From the NCBI GenBank assembly GCA_963752585.1, contig CAVVYV010000001.1:1-64000 (forward strand): a stretch of DNA of 64,000 bases. Reading direction: 5' to 3'. The first letter of the stretch is position 1, and every line of letters starts with the position of its first letter. The DNA comes from CAVVYV01 sp963752585. Its GTDB lineage: Bacteria > Actinomycetota > Thermoleophilia > Solirubrobacterales > 70-9. The position numbers and the translations under genes are program-made. Of this stretch, positions 16,183-23,700 are shown piece by piece. Below the pieces are notes generated by a model. The model was not told the origin of the DNA. It was given only the letters and a program-made list of their open reading frames with translations, and did no database searches.

Positions 16183-17902
16183 TCAGGCTACCGGCTCGGT
16201 GCTCTCCGACGGCTCGGCCTCGGGCTCGGCCGAGCGGGCCGGCTCGGGCGCCTCGTGCTGCTTCACCGCCTCGCGGATGTCGCGGAGCGGCTCCTCGCTG
16301 CGGACGTCCGGGACGACGTCGAAGTTGTGGGGCGGGGGAGGCGAGAGCGCCAGCCACTCGAGGGTGTCGCCGTGCCAGGGGTCGTGACCGGCGCGGGCGC
16401 CGCTGCGGACACTGAGGTAAGCGTTCAGGAGCGAGGCGGTGATCCCGCCGAAGAGGACGAAGGCGCCGATCGTCGTCAGCAGGTTGTAGATGTCGAGCGA
16501 GCCGACGTCGAAGTACTTGTAGACGTCCACCGGCTGGCCCTCGAGACCGGCGAGGGCCATCGGGATCAGGGTGAGGTGGGCGCCGACGATGATCAGCAGC
16601 AGCGAGAGCCCCGCGAGCCCCTCGCCCATCGTCCGCCCGGTCATCTTCGGGAACCAGTAGTAGAGGGCGGCGAGCCCGCCGAGCACCGGCCCGCCGACGA
16701 AGACGTAGCCGGTCGACTGCGGTGGCGTCGGTGGTGTCGGCGAGCAGCCAGTTGACCGGGATCACCGCGTGCATCAGCTCGGCGGCAAGGCCGAAGGCGA
16801 GGGTCGAGATCGCCCCGAGCGCGAACCAGATCGGGGCGCGCAGGTGGATCACCCCGAACGCGAGGGTGCCGATCCAGTTGACGAACAGGATCCCCAGCGG
16901 CACCGCCAGCAGCAGCGACGCCGCCATCGCGAAGTAGAGCCACCCGACCGGGATCGCGGCCGTGTACATGTTCTCCATCCAGGCGAGGAGGCCGAGGGCG
17001 CCGATCGCCGCGATCGAGCCGGAGACCGCGCCCCGGGAGAGCAGCGGCTTGCCCGAGAAGGTCGGGAGGATCTCGGAGATCGCCCCGATCGCCGGGAGGA
17101 GGAAGAGCAGGTAGCAGCCGGTGAAGAAGATCCAGCTCAGGTGCTGGTAGTAGAGGGGGGCACCGCCCTCGCCCGCGTCGAAGAAGACGCCGCTGAAGTT
17201 GCGGTCGATCTCGAGCATCACCAGCGCCGCCAGCATCACCGAGCCGGCGACGATCAGAACCCAGCTCGAGACCAGCCCCGAGAAGCTGAACGGGGGGAGC
17301 CGGCGCCAGGCCATCCCCGGGGCGCGCAGCTTCGCCACCGTCACCGCGAGGTTGATCGACTGGAGGACGAGGCCGAGGACGGCTAGGCCGACGGCGGTGA
17401 TCCAGACGTCGACGCCGTTGTTGGAGGTGAAGACGGTGTCGGAGAGCGGCGGCCAGGCGTTGAACCCCGACTCCGGCGGGGTGTAGACGAAGCTGGTGAA
17501 GAGGATCACGCCGCCGGCGAGGTAGAGCCAGAGGGCTAGCGAGGCGAGCCGGGGGAAGGCGAGCGCCCGGGCCCCGATCTGGAGCGGGACGACGTAGGTG
17601 TAGAGCCCGACCGCGAGCGGGAGCGCGAAGAGGACGACGAGGGCGGCGCTGGTGACCGAGAGCAGCCGGTTGAAGGTGATCGGATCGATCAGGTCGTTCT
17701 CGGGAACCACCAGCTGGAGCCGCATCAACAGGAAGCCGACGAGGCCGACGAAGAGGAATGAGAGGGCGGCGCCGATGAACATCCGGCCGACGTCCTTGTG
17801 GTCGGTGCTGGTCGCGAACTCGAGCCAACGGGGTGCGGGGGAGGGGACGCGCTCGGTGACCAGCTCGGGCCGGTGCGGGGAGAGGGCGCGGCCGTCGCTC
17901 AT
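16183..17902 (-). CDS. Heme-copper oxidase subunit I homologue lacking the metal ligands (one frame break)
   Basis: About 570 residues with the overall COX1 fold pattern: STDHKDVGRMFIGAA, RLQLVVPENDLIDP, VVPLQIGARALAFPRL, LRAPGMAWRRLPPFSF, DRNFSGVFFDAGEGG, YYWFPKMTGRTMGEG. Every segment that normally carries a heme or copper histidine is altered. TMHGTT is SVTSAA, GHPEVY is FTGCYL, WAHHMF is WMENMY, and the VAHFHYV region reads DTTDATA then STGYVFVGG. A single-base frame break lies near 16715, but the first three losses are upstream in clean frame. The ATG at 17902 overlaps the subunit II-like stop (ATGA). It cannot be a normal oxygen-reducing subunit; a structural, ion-conducting or regulatory role is inference. 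Confidence 0.82.
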
Positions 17903-18684
17903 GGGCCACCCGCCTCGGTCTCGGCTGCCCCTTCGGTCCCGGCGGTCGCTTCCGCGACCCGCTCCTGGACGAACGCCTGCGACTCCTGGATCCCGGCTGC
18001 CTGGTCCTCGAGCCACTGCTCGTACTCGGTCACCGAGACCACTCTCACCTTCGTCCGCATCACCGCGTAGGCCGGGCCGGAGAAGGCGTAGGACTGGCCC
18101 TCATAGGTGCCCTCCTCGTCGGCCTTGAACCAGGTCGAGTTCGCCTCCCCAGGGACGGCGTCGAACTTGCCGCCGAGGCCCGGCACCCACCAGCGGTGGA
18201 CGACGTCGGTGGAGTCGAGCTTGACGACGACCGCGGTGTCGACCGGGACCACCAGCTCGTAGTAGGAGAAGGTGCCGTCGGGGTACTCGTAGCGCCAGAT
18301 CCATTGCTGGCCGGCCGCATCGATCGCGAGCGGGGCCGGGTCGCCCGCGGGCAGGCTGACCTGGCGCTGGGCGGTGGTGTTGGCCGCGGCCTCCAGCCCG
18401 TCCGGCCCCGAGGCCTCGACGTCGCTGGCGCTCTCGGTGAAGACGATTCCGGCGACGAGGACGGCGGCGGCGAGGACCGCGAACGCGGCGCCGGCGGCGA
18501 GCTGCGGCGGGCGCCGGGTCTTCAGCCGCCGCGGCTCCCGGCCGCGGGCGGCGCGGAAGCGGACGACGACCGCGACGAGGGCGAGGTTGATCGCGACCAC
18601 CAGGATCCCGGCGATCGCGAGCAGCACCCAGTAGAGGGTGTTGAGATCGTCCGCGTTCGGAGAGTGGGCGGTCTCGGGGCCCAA
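17899..18684 (-). CDS. Cytochrome oxidase subunit II homologue with a degenerate CuA site
   Basis: About 261 residues: two N-terminal membrane helices (LYWVLLAIAGILVVAINLAL and GAAFAVLAAAVLVAGIVF), then a cupredoxin domain with GQQWIWRYEYPDG and DVVHRWWVPGLGGKFDAVPG. The CuA loop, normally CxExCGxxHxxM, reads SYAFSGPAYAVM. Both cysteines are serine, the glutamate is alanine and the histidine is tyrosine; only the DVVH histidine and the last methionine remain. It should not bind a normal CuA centre. The start (TTG at 18684) is uncertain. It leads the minus-strand operon and overlaps the subunit I-like gene by 4 bases. Confidence 0.82.
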   Translation of the reverse strand: MGPETAHSPNADDLNTLYWVLLAIAGILVVAINLALVAVVVRFRAARGREPRRLKTRRPPQLAAGAAFAVLAAAVLVAGIVFTESASDVEASGPDGLEAAANTTAQRQVSLPAGDPAPLAIDAAGQQWIWRYEYPDGTFSYYELVVPVDTAVVVKLDSTDVVHRWWVPGLGGKFDAVPGEANSTWFKADEEGTYEGQSYAFSGPAYAVMRTKVRVVSVTEYEQWLEDQAAGIQESQAFVQERVAEATAGTEGAAETEAGGP

Positions 18685-18756
18685 GTCGCGCGTGAGTCTA
18701 TTAAGGAGCCGGGCGCGAGACCCGATTGCCGCGCGGAGCGGCGGTGGGAATCACAG

Positions 18757-18776
18757 AACTGGCCAGCTGGCCAGTT
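18757..18776. promoter_or_regulatory. Perfect 20-base palindrome, probable operator
   Basis: AACTGGCCAGCTGGCCAGTT equals its own reverse complement. It lies in the 168-base gap between the divergent oxidase-like operon and the SCP2-R2-like gene, 77 bases before the latter's ATG. Shape and size suit a dimeric repressor such as TetR or MarR, but no such gene is adjacent. Confidence 0.65.
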
Positions 18777-18852
18777 ATTTGAGATGATCGACGGACCCAA
18801 GACCCGGCGGCGGTGTTTGTGGCCGCCGTTGATCAAGCCGAGAGGAGAGGCG

Positions 18853-20790
18853 ATGGCGAGGAACGGTCAGGTCTCGAAGGGAACGACCGCGGTGGCGATG
18901 CGCCGAATGGCCGAGTCGGACCCGGAGCTCGCCGCTCGTCTCGTCCTCCAGTCGCTGCCGGCGGCGGCCGCCGGCCTCCCGGCCGGGCTCAGCTACCGGC
19001 TCGAGCTCGAGGAGCTCGGCGCCTGGCGGGTCGAGCCCCGCGGCGACCGCGCCGAGGTGAGCGAGGTCGACGGCGGCGGGGAGTTGAACGGCGAGGCCTT
19101 TGCGATCTCGACCGACGCCAGCACCCTCGCCAGATTGGCGGCGGGCGCAAGCCCGATCGGCCAGCTCGCCCGGGGACGGCTGAAGCTCCGCGGGAAGCGC
19201 CGGAAGGCGCTCGCCCTCCGCCGGCTCTCCGAGGACGCCGGGCCCCGCGACCTCGCCAAGCTCGGCCTCCCGGTCGATCCCGACCTCCTCTTCCGCTCGC
19301 TCGCGTACGCGATCGATCCCGAGTGGACCCGCGGTCACCGTTTCCGGGTCGCCTACGAGCTGGTCGGCGAGGGCGGCGGCCAGTGGCACATAGACGTAGA
19401 CGACGGCGCCGTCCGTGCGGGCCGCGGCCTCGGCGATGAGCCCGACGCCCTCGTCCGGATCCGGTTCTCGGACTGGCTTCGGATGCTCTCCGGCGAGGTC
19501 ACCCCGTCGGAGGGGATGCGGCTGGGGCTGACCGAGATCGAGGGGCGGATCCCGCCGGTGACCCGGCTCGGCCGCTGGATCGACCGGGCCGAGGGGATCG
19601 ACGGCCCCGAGATGGCGCGCGAGCAGCGCCAGGGCGCCTGGCAGGCGCGGAACTCGGGGAGCTGGGGAGGACGGGCCCAGAGCGCGAGCGCGAACGGCGC
19701 CGGCTCCGACGCCGGCGATCCCGGCGAGACGAAGCGGCCGCGGGGCGGACTGATGAGCTACGAGCAGCTCTATGCCCTCTGGGAGCGCCAGAACTGGCGC
19801 GCCCACGAGCTCGACTTCACGGTCGACCGCGAGCACTGGCTGGTCAGCCCGAGCGAGGCCCAGCAGCACACCGCCTTCAGCATCGGCAGCTTCTACGTCG
19901 GCGAGGAGCGGGTCACCGCCGACCTCGCCCCGTTCCTGCTCGCCGCCCCGAGCGGCGAGGTCGAGGCCTTCCTCGCGACCCAGCTCGTCGACGAGATGCG
20001 CCACGCGGTCTTCTTCGATCGCTTTGCCTCCGAGGTGATGGGCCTCGAGTCGGGCAGCTTCCGGGCGCGGCTCCACGAGATCGAGGAGCGGATGCTCGGA
20101 CCGTGGCACTTCCTCTTCGACGACTCGCTCCGCGAGGTCGCCAACCGGATCAAGGCGAGGCCCGACGACCTCGAGCTGTTCGTCGAGGGGATCGTCACCT
20201 ACCACATGGTCACCGAGGGGGTGCTGGCGATGCCGGGCCAGCGGATCATGATCGAGTACACCGCCGACCACGACCTCTACCCGGGGTTCAACGAGGGATT
20301 CCGCAAGGTCGAGCAGGACGAGCACCGCCATATCGCCTTCGGTGTCCGCTTCCTCAAGGACGTCTGCGAGGAGCGGCCGGAGATGAAGAAGGTCGTCGTC
20401 GACACGCTCGAGAAGCTGCTGCCGGCGGCGGCCGAGGTCTTCTGCCCGCCCGAGGCCGACGACCCCTCGGACTTCGTTTCCTATGGCCACCACTCATCGC
20501 AGATCTACGGCTTCGCCTACCAGGCGCTGAAGCGGCGGATGGCGGCGATCGGGGTCGAGATCGCGCCGCCCGAGCGGCTGATGCCGGGCCCGGTCGACTT
20601 CGGCGGCCTCGCCGAGCGCCGGGTGATCGCCGCGGAGGCGGAGGCCGAAGCAGAGTCGCGCGGCGCCGACGCCGGCCTAGGCTCCGCTCAGTCGCCCTGC
20701 TTGGTCAGGGTGATGTCCATCCAGGGCTGCCAGTTTCCGTCGTCGTCCAGCAGCTCCCACTGCCCGGTGAGACGGCGGCGTCATCGCTGA
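18853..20790 (+). CDS. SCP2 sterol-carrier domain fused to an R2-like diiron (ligand-binding) oxidase
   Basis: About 640 residues. The N-terminal third ends in an SCP2-type lipid-binding domain (WHIDVDDGAVRAGRG, DALVRIRFSDWLRMLSGEV, LGLTEIEGRIPPV). After a Ser/Gly/Asp linker (about 265-295) comes an R2lox-like ferritin-fold domain with all diiron ligands: SFYVGEERV (Glu), LVDEMRHAVFF (ExxH), VEGIVTYHMVTEG (Glu) and VEQDEHRHIAFG (ExxH). GAGAGGAGAGG precedes the ATG at 18853. The frame overlaps the convergent gene by about 100 bases; one indel near 20670 would end it at the TAG of 20678. It likely oxidises a hydrophobic ligand delivered by the SCP2 part; the substrate is unknown. Confidence 0.85.
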   Translation: MARNGQVSKGTTAVAMRRMAESDPELAARLVLQSLPAAAAGLPAGLSYRLELEELGAWRVEPRGDRAEVSEVDGGGELNGEAFAISTDASTLARLAAGASPIGQLARGRLKLRGKRRKALALRRLSEDAGPRDLAKLGLPVDPDLLFRSLAYAIDPEWTRGHRFRVAYELVGEGGGQWHIDVDDGAVRAGRGLGDEPDALVRIRFSDWLRMLSGEVTPSEGMRLGLTEIEGRIPPVTRLGRWIDRAEGIDGPEMAREQRQGAWQARNSGSWGGRAQSASANGAGSDAGDPGETKRPRGGLMSYEQLYALWERQNWRAHELDFTVDREHWLVSPSEAQQHTAFSIGSFYVGEERVTADLAPFLLAAPSGEVEAFLATQLVDEMRHAVFFDRFASEVMGLESGSFRARLHEIEERMLGPWHFLFDDSLREVANRIKARPDDLELFVEGIVTYHMVTEGVLAMPGQRIMIEYTADHDLYPGFNEGFRKVEQDEHRHIAFGVRFLKDVCEERPEMKKVVVDTLEKLLPAAAEVFCPPEADDPSDFVSYGHHSSQIYGFAYQALKRRMAAIGVEIAPPERLMPGPVDFGGLAERRVIAAEAEAEAESRGADAGLGSAQSPCLVRVMSIQGCQFPSSSSSSHCPVRRRRHR

Positions 20791-21141
20791 AGGTGCCGGC
20801 GAACCGAGTTGTGTCGCTCCGCATCCTCCAGCTGAGACTGCCGTCCTCCTCTGCCAGCTCGGCCTCGTAAGACGCCAGCCCGTCGTTGCCGAAGTACTGG
20901 GTGACATAGGCCGTTCGCTCGGGGTCGTAGCCGATGATCTCGGCCCCTTCGACCTGTTCGTCCCCCATCTTGGCGTCGACTCCATCAGGAGCGCGAAGCC
21001 GCCCGGCGCCCACTCGTATGTGTCCCATGCATCGATCGTCAACGCTGGGGCGTCCGGAGTCTCCCTGGTCCGGCCTTCGGTCTTCCACCTGCCGATCAGC
21101 ACCTCGAGTCGCTCGTGCTCGGCACCGGATGACTGTTCCAT
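20688..21141 (-). CDS. DUF1579-like protein (two frame breaks)
   Basis: About 150 residues when joined over breaks near 20977 and 20772: MEQSSGAEHERLEVLIGRWK, then EGAEIIGYDPERTAYVTQYF and SLSWRMRSDTTRFAGTFSDD, ending WELLDDDGNWQPWMDITLTK. This matches the small lipocalin-like DUF1579 proteins, whose role is unknown. AGAAGGAGG gives a strong ribosome site. It is divergent from the XRE regulator, sharing the region that holds that regulator's operators. Confidence 0.7.
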
Positions 21142-21174
21142 CGGATCCTCCTTCTCTCGGTTCGGGTGAACCCG

Positions 21175-21226
21175 ATACTCAATGCAGCATGGAGAGAAGG
21201 TCTGTCGCCTATACTGAATCCAGTAT
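21175..21226. promoter_or_regulatory. Two related operator-like sites before the XRE gene
   Basis: ATACTCAATGCAGCAT (21175-21190) and ATACTGAATCCAGTAT (21211-21226) match at 13 of 16 bases and are 36 bases apart. The second has perfect ATACTG/CAGTAT arms and overlaps the ATG of the XRE gene at 21225. This layout is typical of autorepression by an antitoxin-type XRE protein, and it would also cover the divergent DUF1579 promoter. Confidence 0.6.
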
Positions 21227-21575
21227 GGAGACGCGGGAGCAGAACGGAACGATTGGTGCCACGCTTCGCCATGAGCGCGAGGCGAGGGGGGTGAGTCAGT
21301 CCTCGCTCGCGCTCAGGACCGGTGTGTCCCAGTCGGCGATCAGCCGGATCGAGGCGGGGCGGGAAGTGCCGTCGCTGGAGCGGTGGTCGCGGCTGCTGGC
21401 CGGGCTAGGACTGAGGCCGGAGATCGAGCTGGTGCAGATCGCCGAGCCGCCGAGCGAGCCGCAGCACACGGAGTACGCGCGCCGGTTCCTGACCCCGGGG
21501 AGCGGCTGGAGCGAGCGGCGGGTTGGAATGAGGCTGGCCGGGGAGCTCCATGGCAAGGCGAGAGCGGCCGCCTAG
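21225..21575 (+). CDS. XRE-family DNA-binding protein, likely antitoxin
   Basis: A 116-residue protein with a Cro/C1 helix-turn-helix: LRHEREARGVSQSSLALRTG then VSQSAISRIEAGREVPSLER, followed by a short C-terminal part. The start at 21225 coincides with an operator-like site; ATG at 21189 in the same frame is possible. No ribosome site is seen for either, so leaderless translation is possible. Its 3' end overlaps the nucleotidyltransferase gene, suggesting a regulator/toxin pair. Confidence 0.8.
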   Translation: METREQNGTIGATLRHEREARGVSQSSLALRTGVSQSAISRIEAGREVPSLERWSRLLAGLGLRPEIELVQIAEPPSEPQHTEYARRFLTPGSGWSERRVGMRLAGELHGKARAAA

Positions 21576-22074
21576 GGGCGTCAAGACTCGCCGGTGGATC
21601 GAGATCGCCGATGCGATTCGATGTCCTGGCAGCGGCATCGGGTCGACTTCGTCGTGATCGGTGGGCTTGGCGGTGATCGCGCACGGCTCCCAGCGACTGA
21701 CGCAGGACCTCGACATCGTCGTCGACCGCCGGGTCGCGAACTGCCGGCGTCTGATCGCTGCGCTCGTCGAACTGGAGGCCGAGTTACCGGCTCTCATCCG
21801 GCCGCTGGGTGAAGCTCTCGCCACGAGCCGACCCGAAGTGGATGGCGCCGCGAGAACCGCCTGTTCGAGACCCGCGCTGGCGGCGATCGACATCTTCAAC
21901 AGGCTCGAGGGCGTGCCGAGCTGGAAGGAGGCGCGTTCCCGAGCGATCGAGGTCGAGGCCTTCGGGCCGCCGCTTCCCGGTGCTCGACAAGGACACTCCT
22001 GATCCGCAGCAAGCTGGCGGCCGGTCGACGAGCAGGATCTCGCGGACGTGGCCGAGCTGAACCAGTCCGACTAG
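21550..22074 (+). pseudogene. Nucleotidyltransferase (AbiEii/MNT-like), frame-broken, possible toxin
   Basis: Family sequence is spread over three frames: TRRWIEIADAI, RVDFVVIGGL, then AVIAHGSQRLTQDLDIVVDR (the GS...DxD nucleotidyltransferase motif), IDIFNRLEGVPSWKEARSRA, RRFPVLDKDT, LIRSKLAAGR and DLADVAELNQSD before TAG at 22072. Joined, it makes about 170 residues of a minimal nucleotidyltransferase of the kind paired with XRE or HEPN partners. At least four indels separate the pieces. They may be sequence errors, so the gene could be intact in the organism. Confidence 0.6.
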
Positions 22075-22084
22075 GGTCCGCGCC

Positions 22085-23683
22085 GTGACCACGGTGCGCG
22101 AGGCGGCGTTCGAGCTCTTCCGGGAGCGGGGGATGACGACGATGTTCGGCAACCCCGGCTCGACCGAGCTGCCGATGCTGGCCGAGTTCCCCGATGACTT
22201 CAGCTACGTCCTCGGGCTCCAGGAGGCGGTCGCGGTCGGGATGGCCGACGGCTACGCACAGGCCTCGGGCCGCGCCGCCCACGTCAACCTCCACACGGCA
22301 CCCGGGGTTGGCAACGGGATGGGGGCGCTCTTCAACGCCCAGGCGAATCACTCGCCGCTGCTGGTCACCGCCGGCCAGCAGGTCCGCGCCCAGATCACGA
22401 TCCAGGCCAACCTCACCAACCGCGACGCGACCCGGGTCGTCCATCCGTTCGTCAAGTGGAGCTTCGAGCCGCCGCGGGCCGAGGACGTGCCGCTGGCGCT
22501 CGCCCACGGAATCCAGATCGCCTCGCTGCCACCGCGGGGGCCGGCCTTCGTCTCGCTGCCGATGGACGACTGGACCGCCGAGGTCGACGAGGCCGAGGCG
22601 CGACAGGCGATCGCCCGGTCGGTGACGGGTAGGGCATCGGCCGACCCCGAGGCGGTGAAGGACCTCGCCAAGCGGCTCGCCGAGGCGAAGAGCCCGGTGC
22701 TGGTCGCCGGCCCCGAGATCGACGCGAGCGGCGCCTGGGACGACGTCGTCGCTCTGGCCGAGCGCCAGAAGCTGCCGGTGTTCGCCTCGCCGGCGCCCGG
22801 CGGCGGGCGGCTCGGGTTCCCCGAGGGCCACCCGCTCTTCCAGGGCGTCCTCCCTCCGGCGATCGGGCCGGTCGCCGAGACGCTCAAGGGCCGCGACCTG
22901 ATCCTGGTCGTCGGCTCCTCGGTCTTCCCCTACTACCCCTACATCCCCGGGCCGCTGCTGCCCGAGGGCGCGGAGCTGGTCGCGATCACCAGCGACCCCG
23001 ACGAGGCGGCGCGGGCGCCGATGGGCGACGCGATCGTCGCCGACGTCGCCCTCACCGTCAGCGCGCTGCTGGAGGAGGTGGGGGAGGCGGACCGGGCCGA
23101 GCCCGAGCCGCTTCCCGATCCGTCACCGGGCGAGGAGTCCGATCCGCTGACGCCGACGATGGTCCACCACACCCTCGCCGGCGTCTTCCCCGACGACGGG
23201 ATCGTCGTCCTCGAGTCGCCCTCCAGCACCCTGGCGCTCCGCAACCAGCTCCGGCTGTCGGCGCCGGGCAGCTACTACTTCGGCGCCGGGGGCGGGCTCG
23301 GCTTCGGGCTCGCGGCGTCGATCGGGGTCCAGCTCGCCCAGCCCGACCGCCCGGTCGTCTGCGTCCTCGGCGAGGGCTCGGCCCAGTACGCGATCAGCGG
23401 GCTCTGGTCGGCGGTCGCCTACGAGGTCCCGGTCACCTTCCTCGTCCTCCAGAACCGCGAGTACGCGATCCTCAAATGGTTCGCGGACATCGAGGAGGTG
23501 AAGGGGGCGCCCGGCCTCGACCTGCCCGCCGTCGACACCGCCGCGGTCGCGGACGGCTATGGGGTCTCCTCGAAGCGGGTCGGCGGGCGGGAGGAGCTCC
23601 GGGAGGCGCTGCAGTCGGCGATCTCCTCGAAGCAGCCCGAGCTGATCGAGGTCCCGGTCACCCCCGGGATGGCGCTCTTCTAG
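22085..23683 (+). CDS. mdlC: Benzoylformate decarboxylase-like ThDP enzyme
   Basis: A 532-residue thiamine-diphosphate enzyme. It has the N-terminal ThDP domain with NPGSTELPMLAEFP and the catalytic glutamate region LQEAVAVGMADGYAQ, a middle domain, and a C-terminal ThDP-binding motif GEGSAQYAISGLWSA ending FLVLQN. The order and NPGSTE signature match benzoylformate decarboxylase (MdlC) of mandelate breakdown more than acetolactate synthase. The GTG start at 22085 is 11 bases after the preceding stop. The FAD/iron-sulfur oxidase 18 bases downstream could make the 2-keto acid it decarboxylates. Confidence 0.82.
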   Translation: MTTVREAAFELFRERGMTTMFGNPGSTELPMLAEFPDDFSYVLGLQEAVAVGMADGYAQASGRAAHVNLHTAPGVGNGMGALFNAQANHSPLLVTAGQQVRAQITIQANLTNRDATRVVHPFVKWSFEPPRAEDVPLALAHGIQIASLPPRGPAFVSLPMDDWTAEVDEAEARQAIARSVTGRASADPEAVKDLAKRLAEAKSPVLVAGPEIDASGAWDDVVALAERQKLPVFASPAPGGGRLGFPEGHPLFQGVLPPAIGPVAETLKGRDLILVVGSSVFPYYPYIPGPLLPEGAELVAITSDPDEAARAPMGDAIVADVALTVSALLEEVGEADRAEPEPLPDPSPGEESDPLTPTMVHHTLAGVFPDDGIVVLESPSSTLALRNQLRLSAPGSYYFGAGGGLGFGLAASIGVQLAQPDRPVVCVLGEGSAQYAISGLWSAVAYEVPVTFLVLQNREYAILKWFADIEEVKGAPGLDLPAVDTAAVADGYGVSSKRVGGREELREALQSAISSKQPELIEVPVTPGMALF

Positions 23684-23700
23684 GACGACGCGCGTAGGCT

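Noticed and set aside
16700..16730. Frame break in the oxidase subunit I homologue as the sole reason for missing ligands
   Set aside because: Three of the ligand sites (SVTSAA, FTGCYL, WMENMY) lie upstream in uninterrupted frame, and subunit II shows parallel losses without any frame break.
18196..18852. Upstream extension of the SCP2-R2-like frame into the oxidase region
   Set aside because: It crosses the divergent promoter and palindrome. The ATG at 18853 has a strong ribosome site and the upstream translation has no family match.
21550..22074. Nucleotidyltransferase frames as separate small genes
   Set aside because: The pieces join in order into one family sequence; separate genes would each lack starts and complete domains.
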